From JBELHO01 sp042091375 (GTDB lineage Bacteria > Pseudomonadota > Gammaproteobacteria > Enterobacterales > Alteromonadaceae): a stretch of DNA of 48,115 nt. This document shows positions 43,920-48,115 of this stretch, one piece after another. Position 1 is the stretch's first letter. Every line of letters starts with the position of its first letter. The notes below the pieces were generated by a model. It saw only the letters and a program-made list of their open reading frames with translations. It did not search any database and was not told where the DNA came from. Position numbers and translations under genes: made by a program. The stretch is taken from positions 1 through 48,115 of the forward strand of contig JBELHO010000024.1 of the NCBI GenBank assembly GCA_042091375.1, given 5' to 3'.

Positions 43920-44147
43920 TTGCTCCGCCAAAGACAAAGGTTAAATACTCTTTTAATATCTCTATTGTTTACTGTTGTTGACTGCATTGTCTATGCTAGT
44001 AAACACCTTGCACTGCCAGCTTCAAATTGCTCAATAGGCCAAGCCATCGACACGGCAAAAAAATATTTCACTTATCCGTTTAATTGGCAGGCTAACTCAA
44101 CCATAAGGACTATACTGAGATTTAAGTTCCATAGAACGCGGAGGTAA
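43920..44147 (+). CDS. Possible small exported protein (doubtful)
   Basis: An open frame of 75 codons from a TTG, with no ribosome site seen. The N-terminus looks like a signal peptide: basic MLRQRQR, hydrophobic LLISLLFTVV and a VYA site near residue 26; the C-terminus is basic (FKFHRTRR). Its stop codon lies inside the ribosome site of the next gene, one base before that ATG. Either it is a real, coupled gene or chance open sequence containing the promoter of the CPXCG gene; I cannot decide. Confidence 0.3.
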   Translation: MLRQRQRLNTLLISLLFTVVDCIVYASKHLALPASNCSIGQAIDTAKKYFTYPFNWQANSTIRTILRFKFHRTRR

Positions 44148-44148
44148 C

Positions 44149-44400
44149 ATGTTTCAAGACATGAACAACGAGGCAATAAATCAACCTATCAGTGAAAGCA
44201 GCCAATTAAAGCAAATACGCATCAGTTGTCCCCATTGCGGCCATCATTTATTCGTGAGTTTAGATACCTCATCAGGAGATCAAGACTATTACGACAGTTG
44301 CCCAGCTTGTTGTAAAGATATTCACCTACACATGCACATAGATGAATACAATCAAAAAGTGCAACTAGCCATAGACAGCGATGATGAACAAATTTTTTAA
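44149..44400 (+). CDS. CPXCG-motif cysteine-rich protein
   Basis: Small probable zinc-binding protein of 83 residues in the Cys_rich_CPXG family. It has C27-P-H-C30-G and C51-P-A-C54-C55, with the spacing and the DYYDSCPACCKDIHLHM stretch typical of the family; the last part is acidic. The ATG has an excellent GGAGGT ribosome site. Function is unknown. It converges on ribE, with only 5 nt between the stops. Confidence 0.88.
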   Translation: MFQDMNNEAINQPISESSQLKQIRISCPHCGHHLFVSLDTSSGDQDYYDSCPACCKDIHLHMHIDEYNQKVQLAIDSDDEQIF

Positions 44401-44405
44401 TGGCA

Positions 44406-45026
44406 CTATTTAACCTGCTGTTGCATTCTTTCAATAGTAGTAACTATGGTAATGGTTTGTTGATCACATTCAATATTGACATGGTCGTTAACAACTAATC
44501 GAGATAAATTTGTGCGTTGTAGTGTCTCTGGGATCAAATGCACTGCAAAACCACTAGAGCTGGCTTCACCCACAGTTAAACTGATGCCATTAATAGACAC
44601 ATACCCTTTTGGTAAAATGTATTTCTGCCATTGTTGTTCAACCAAAAAGGTTAACTGACAATTAGTCTCTGTTTTCACTATATCAACAAGTTTAGCTTGG
44701 CAGTGCACATGACCGCTCACCAAATGCCCACCCAACTCGTCTTGCATGGTCAACGACCGTTCACAATTGACAAATTCACCCGCAGTTAAACTGGCTAAAT
44801 TTGACACCGCAAGGGTTTCGTCAATCACATCAAAAGTGATGGTGGCATTTTCACCTTGCAAACTGTATTCTACAACCGTTAAACAGACCCCATTAATGGC
44901 GATACTGGCGCCAGTTTGCAATGACTCAACAAAGTCAGCATCAATTAAAATAATCAAACGCAACAAGTTATTATCAATAACATGAGAAATAATTTGCGCT
45001 TGTCTTTGCACTATACCAGTAAACAT
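44406..45026 (-). CDS. ribE: Riboflavin synthase alpha subunit
   Basis: Dismutates two 6,7-dimethyl-8-ribityllumazine molecules to riboflavin. The 206 residues are two tandem lumazine-binding domains: the first starts MFTGIVQRQA and contains SIAINGVCLTV, the second contains GHVHCQAKLVD and YVSINGISLTVGEA. Called ribC in E. coli. It is divergent from norM, the same arrangement as E. coli ribC-mdtK. The 83-nt spacer is too short for an FMN riboswitch. Confidence 0.95.
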   Translation of the reverse strand: MFTGIVQRQAQIISHVIDNNLLRLIILIDADFVESLQTGASIAINGVCLTVVEYSLQGENATITFDVIDETLAVSNLASLTAGEFVNCERSLTMQDELGGHLVSGHVHCQAKLVDIVKTETNCQLTFLVEQQWQKYILPKGYVSINGISLTVGEASSSGFAVHLIPETLQRTNLSRLVVNDHVNIECDQQTITIVTTIERMQQQVK

Positions 45027-45109
45027 ATATTATCCCTTAGCAACAACCGAGAATTTAAATCAATTGCCATTTTATACCAATAACTATTTTATAAGTAGCC
45101 CAGTAATCA

Positions 45110-46468
45110 ATGAATCGCCGTAATTTTTTCAAACACAGTAAAAGCTTAATGACCCTGGCTTATCCCATTTTAATTGCCCAGCTTATTCAAAACCTCATGG
45201 GCTTTGCTGATACTGTGATGGCGGGCAGAGTCAGTGCCACCGACATGGCCGCGGTTGCAGTTGCCAGCTCTATTTGGTTACCGCTTATTCTCACCATTTA
45301 TGGGGTGATCATGGCATTAGCGCCCATTGTTTCGCAATTCGCTGGAGCTAAACAACACCGCGAAATAGCCAAAGCCACCTACCAAACAGCGTGGATAGCC
45401 CTAGCACTTGGCTTGTTACTTATGGCTATTTTCTACCTTTTTAATCAAATGGTATATGCGCAATTATCCCTTGAGGCGGATCTAAAACAACTGATGTTTG
45501 ATTACCTAGGCTACATAGTTTGGGGGGCACCCGGCTTTTGCTTGTATTTAGTGTTGCGCAATTACTCAGAAGGATTGTCGCACACCAAACCCACCATGAT
45601 AATCAGCATTATTGGTTTACTGATCAACATACCGGCTAACTACATATTCATCTACGGAGAGTTTGGCATGCCTGCCCTTGGCGGTGCTGGTTGTGGTATA
45701 GCCACAGCAATTGTGTATTGGGTAATGTTCACCGCCATGCTGATTTACACCATAGTGTCAAAACCCTTAAAAAAAGCCCCATTGTTTTGCTATTTTTTCT
45801 GGCCTGACTGGCAGCAAATACGCAACATATTAGCACTGGGCTTACCTATCGCCCTTTCGCTGCTATTCGAAGTCAGTTTGTTTTCTGTAGTGGCACTAAT
45901 TTTAGCGCCGTTTGGTGCTGAAGTGGTTGCCAGTCACCAAATCGCCATTAACTTTTCCGGCTTAGTGTTCATGGTACCCCTGAGTTTAGCGATGGCAGTC
46001 ACCATCAAAGTAGGATTTGCCATAGGTGATAATGAGCACCGCCAAGCCAAAGAAGTCTGTCGCTATGCGGTGTTATTAGGGCTGATAATAGCAGTGGCCA
46101 CCGCCTTGCTCACCTTGGCCTTGCGAGGGCCTATAGCCAGCATATACACCAATGACCGCGAAGTGCTCCAGCTAGCTAGTCAACTGATGTTTTTAGCTGC
46201 CCTGTTCCAATTTTCAGATGCAATACAAGTGATATCAGCAGGCGCATTGCGCGGCTACAAAGATACCAAATCAATTTTGTACATTACCTTCTTTTCCTAT
46301 TGGATAGTCGGTTTATCCATTGGATTAGTATTAGGTTTGACTGATTGGATAATACCAGCCATTGGCCCTTATGGTTTTTGGATAGGCTTTATTTCCGGAT
46401 TAACCACTGCGGCAGTATTTCTCGCTTGGCGGTTAAGGATCGTACAACAGCGACTAGCGGTGATCTAA
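45110..46468 (+). CDS. norM: MATE-family multidrug efflux protein NorM
   Basis: Cation-coupled exporter of drugs and dyes. The 452 residues form about 12 membrane helices in two similar halves, with N-terminal MTLAYPILIAQLIQNLMGFADTVMAG and, in the second half, LGLPIALSLLFEVSLFSV with the conserved glutamate. It closely resembles NorM/MdtK. It is divergent from ribE and is followed 120 nt later by tRNA-Val. Confidence 0.93.
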   Translation: MNRRNFFKHSKSLMTLAYPILIAQLIQNLMGFADTVMAGRVSATDMAAVAVASSIWLPLILTIYGVIMALAPIVSQFAGAKQHREIAKATYQTAWIALALGLLLMAIFYLFNQMVYAQLSLEADLKQLMFDYLGYIVWGAPGFCLYLVLRNYSEGLSHTKPTMIISIIGLLINIPANYIFIYGEFGMPALGGAGCGIATAIVYWVMFTAMLIYTIVSKPLKKAPLFCYFFWPDWQQIRNILALGLPIALSLLFEVSLFSVVALILAPFGAEVVASHQIAINFSGLVFMVPLSLAMAVTIKVGFAIGDNEHRQAKEVCRYAVLLGLIIAVATALLTLALRGPIASIYTNDREVLQLASQLMFLAALFQFSDAIQVISAGALRGYKDTKSILYITFFSYWIVGLSIGLVLGLTDWIIPAIGPYGFWIGFISGLTTAAVFLAWRLRIVQQRLAVI

Positions 46469-46525
46469 CATTGCCGCTAAAATAGACAAATAAACAAAAT
46501 ATTAAATGAAATGCATAAAAACTGC

Positions 46526-46554
46526 TTGCAAGTCGTTTTTCAGATCGCTAACAT
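46526..46554 (+). promoter_or_regulatory. Predicted promoter of tRNA-Val
   Basis: -35 TTGCAA (46526-46531) and -10 TAACAT (46549-46554) are separated by 17 nt, followed by GC-rich AGCCGCCG, a discriminator typical of stable RNA promoters under stringent control. The mature tRNA begins 35 nt after the -10. Confidence 0.6.
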
Positions 46555-46588
46555 AGCCGCCGTTGAGTTATTCAACCATTTCTATTAT

Positions 46589-46665
46589 ACGTCCGTAGCT
46601 CAGTTGGTTAGAGCGCATCCTTGACATGGATGAGGTCGGTGATTCAAATTCACTCGGACGTACCA
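46589..46665 (+). tRNA. tRNA-Val(GAC)
   Basis: A complete cloverleaf of 77 nt: acceptor ACGTCCG/CGGACGT, D arm GCTC...GAGC, anticodon arm CATCC-TTGACAT-GGATG with anticodon GAC, T arm GGTGA-TTCAAAT-TCACT (one G-U pair), and encoded ACCA at the end. Sequence after the gene is AT-rich and lacks the conserved genes of the rest of the window, so this tRNA may be an integration site. Confidence 0.96.
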
Positions 46666-47053
46666 CCTTTTCTTTATTTTTTTCAAACACTTAAACCTTA
46701 TAGAAAGAAGTATTGTCCATTTTTTGTCCATTAAAATTATTTATTAACTAACTAAATTACACTTCTGATAAACAAGTTTGTACTTAATGTAACGAGCAAC
46801 GATAAGAGAAAAACAGGCGTTTAATATTTTTTGATGGTTACTATTTTTATTTCGACAAGTAATAAACTTCCAGCATATTAAGGAAAATGGCCAAAGGGGT
46901 CATTTATCATCTTAGACCAGGTATTGTTAGATGAAAAAAATAAATGGCTGGTAATGACTTAGCAAATTTGGTACTTGTATCTAAAGAATAAATATGAGCA
47001 AATCGCTCTCTGTTATATTGTTAGCTCCCCCCATACTTCAGGTTTAGTTAAAC
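46666..47053. other. AT-rich non-coding stretch after tRNA-Val
   Basis: About 390 bp with no convincing gene. It contains a doubled TTGTCCATT (46713-46721 and 46724-46732), a short GAGC-AAATC-GCTC hairpin (46997-47009), and GTTAGCTCCCCCC about 30 nt before the next start codon. No integrase gene is present. It looks like the border of an accessory region. Confidence 0.45.
46713..46732. repeat. Doubled TTGTCCATT near the tRNA-Val 3' end
   Basis: TTGTCCATT occurs twice with an 11-nt period, 48 nt past the tRNA. Such short repeats can mark sites where an element inserted, but no matching copy is seen elsewhere in the window. Confidence 0.45.
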
Positions 47054-47899
47054 ATGGAAAAAGTAATACAACAAATTATTAAAGGCGCAAAAGAAAAAGA
47101 ATCCCATGCTTCACATTCCCTTGTGATAAAAGAAGTGTTTTATAAACTAAAAAAAGTATATCTAAGTTTGGATATTGAAGCAGGTGAAGGTATACAGTAT
47201 CAAATTCAACGTGTTCAATTAAGAGTGCTGCTTAATGCTTTAACAAAAATGGTTGAATCAATTATTACTTTGCTGGATTCTAAAATTTATGATGGAATTG
47301 ATCCATTAGCTAGAGTTGTTATGGAACATGCTATCAATGTAATTTATTTAGCGGAGAGCAAAAAAAATGAACGTTCAAAGCAACTCATCAAACACTATAT
47401 TGAAACAACAATAGAAAAATCTAGGCATTGGTACAATTCAGCTAAAAACAGGGGAGATAAAGCAGCATCGGATTTGGCAATGAAAAAGATAAATTACTTA
47501 AAAGAACTTAAGAAAAACCACCCAGGAGTGTATGAACGATCAATTGGTAAATGGCCTAATTCCTTTAAAAGATTTGAATACCTTGGGTATGAAGATGAAT
47601 ATGTTACTCTATATTCTATGAATTCTGACTCGATACATAGTCTCTCAGAGGATGTTTACAATTTTTGCACTGTGGAAAGTTATCCACCGGAATTACAAAA
47701 GCATGTAATAAGAAATCTTAGAGCATTAAATATGTCAATGTCGGTTTATCTAGCCATGAAATCAGTTTTATTTTATGCATTAGCATTGGATAAAATAAGT
47801 ACGCTTCTGAAACAAAAACATGATGTTTCTGGTATTATTAAAGGCCTTGATGAAGTTGCTTTGGAACACGAAAGTGAACATTCAAAAAGGTGGAGCTAA
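47054..47899 (+). CDS. DUF5677-like protein, accessory gene
   Basis: A 281-residue, mostly helical soluble protein. The segment ITLLDSKIYDGIDPLARVVMEHAINVIYLAES followed by a lysine-rich helical region and SIHSLSEDVYNF is reminiscent of DUF5677 proteins, which occur in accessory and mobile DNA; function is not established. Base composition is more AT-rich than the genes to the left, and codon use is unlike them (many AAA/AAT, ATA). It starts at ATG after a spacer with no strong ribosome site. The neighbouring tRNA-Val and the lack of conserved neighbours suggest horizontal acquisition. Confidence 0.7.
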   Translation: MEKVIQQIIKGAKEKESHASHSLVIKEVFYKLKKVYLSLDIEAGEGIQYQIQRVQLRVLLNALTKMVESIITLLDSKIYDGIDPLARVVMEHAINVIYLAESKKNERSKQLIKHYIETTIEKSRHWYNSAKNRGDKAASDLAMKKINYLKELKKNHPGVYERSIGKWPNSFKRFEYLGYEDEYVTLYSMNSDSIHSLSEDVYNFCTVESYPPELQKHVIRNLRALNMSMSVYLAMKSVLFYALALDKISTLLKQKHDVSGIIKGLDEVALEHESEHSKRWS

Positions 47900-47906
47900 G
47901 AAACAA

Positions 47907-47985
47907 TTTGGCAGGACTAAAAACAGCGAGCTATTCACTTCGCTCCATTTTAACCCACTAATTTTAGCCCGTTAACTAGGCATTA
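47907..47985. other. Imperfect inverted repeat, possibly attC-like
   Basis: Between the stop of the DUF5677-like gene and the next gene, GGACTAAAA...CAGCGA on the left (about 47913-47929) can pair with TCGCT...TTTTAGCCC on the right (47940-47971), and GTTAACTAGGC follows at 47971-47981. The layout recalls an integron attC site, but the terminal core is not a proper GTTRRRY, so this is a weak call. Confidence 0.25.
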
Positions 47986-48019
47986 TATGTAAAACTAGGA
48001 AAAGCACTAAGGATAAATG

Positions 48020-48115
48020 ATGAGCACAAGTAAAGACATGGATGACTTTTTACAATTTGTTAGAAATGAATTAGAAAACTATATTCAATCTGTGTCTGAA
48101 GAGTTAATTGTTTTT
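48020..48115 (+). CDS. Start of an unknown gene, cut by window end
   Basis: An open frame from ATG at 48020 (another in-frame ATG at 48017) runs to the window edge: MSTSKDMDDFLQFVRNELE... , about 32 residues visible, acidic and probably helical. AAGGA lies 6 nt before the 48020 ATG, which supports it as a real start. Too little is visible to name it. Confidence 0.6.
   Translation, partial: MSTSKDMDDFLQFVRNELENYIQSVSEELIVF

Noticed and set aside
45027..45109. FMN riboswitch in front of ribE
   Set aside because: The 83-nt spacer is too short and lacks the conserved RFN segments.
46666..47053. Integrase or intI gene next to tRNA-Val
   Set aside because: No frame longer than a few dozen codons on either strand here, and no tyrosine-recombinase motifs.

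Overview
The window looks like chromosomal DNA of a marine gammaproteobacterium of the order Alteromonadales, most likely Colwelliaceae (Colwellia/Thalassotalea type). This is an inference from AT-rich coding DNA, protein similarity to Shewanella, Vibrio and E. coli orthologues, and gene order (uvrY-uvrC-pgsA-tRNA-Gly; hexR-pykA divergent from zwf-pgl-edd-eda; cbb3 oxidase genes next to uspE and ttcA; thrS-infC-rpmI-rplT near pheST-ihfA; ribE divergent from norM). Almost all of it is conserved housekeeping DNA. Only the last 1.5 kb, after a tRNA-Val gene, looks accessory.

Layout. 1-3.8 kb: tRNA-Gly (cut by the window edge), pgsA, uvrC, the GacA-type regulator uvrY, and a small unknown gene. 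3.9-4.5 kb: fabA behind sequences resembling the E. coli FadR and FabR operators. 4.6-12 kb: the Entner-Doudoroff block, eda-edd-pgl-zwf leftward and hexR-pykA rightward, with two HexR-like palindromes between. 12.3-16.1 kb: a LytS/LytTR two-component pair, a HIT protein, a LysE-type exporter and a lipoprotein. 16.4-25.9 kb: ccoNOQP, ccoH, ccoI, ccoS, a DsbD_2/SafE-like membrane protein, uspE and ttcA; ccoG and fnr, often found in such loci, are not here. 26.2-31.6 kb: a small lipoprotein, a Bax-like glucosaminidase, a membrane protein, a DUF1415 protein, an Atm1-type ABC exporter and a DUF2937 protein. 31.9-41.5 kb: ihfA, pheT, pheS, a GNAT enzyme, purC, rplT, rpmI, infC and thrS. 41.7-46.5 kb: a COG2509 flavoprotein, fdxA, a Cys-rich CPXCG protein, ribE and norM. 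46.6-48.1 kb: tRNA-Val, an AT-rich stretch, a DUF5677-like gene and the start of one more gene.

The most interesting signals are regulatory RNA and DNA elements. The thrS leader holds a hairpin that mimics the anticodon arm of tRNA-Thr, with the AGU triplet about 30 nt before the start codon, plus a second hairpin upstream; this matches the known architecture of the E. coli thrS translational operator. infC has a Shine-Dalgarno spacing that fits an AUU start two codons inside the ATG. The infC-rpmI spacer can form a long-range stem. I found no convincing previously undescribed system; the region after tRNA-Val is the best place to look further, and most of it lies outside the window.
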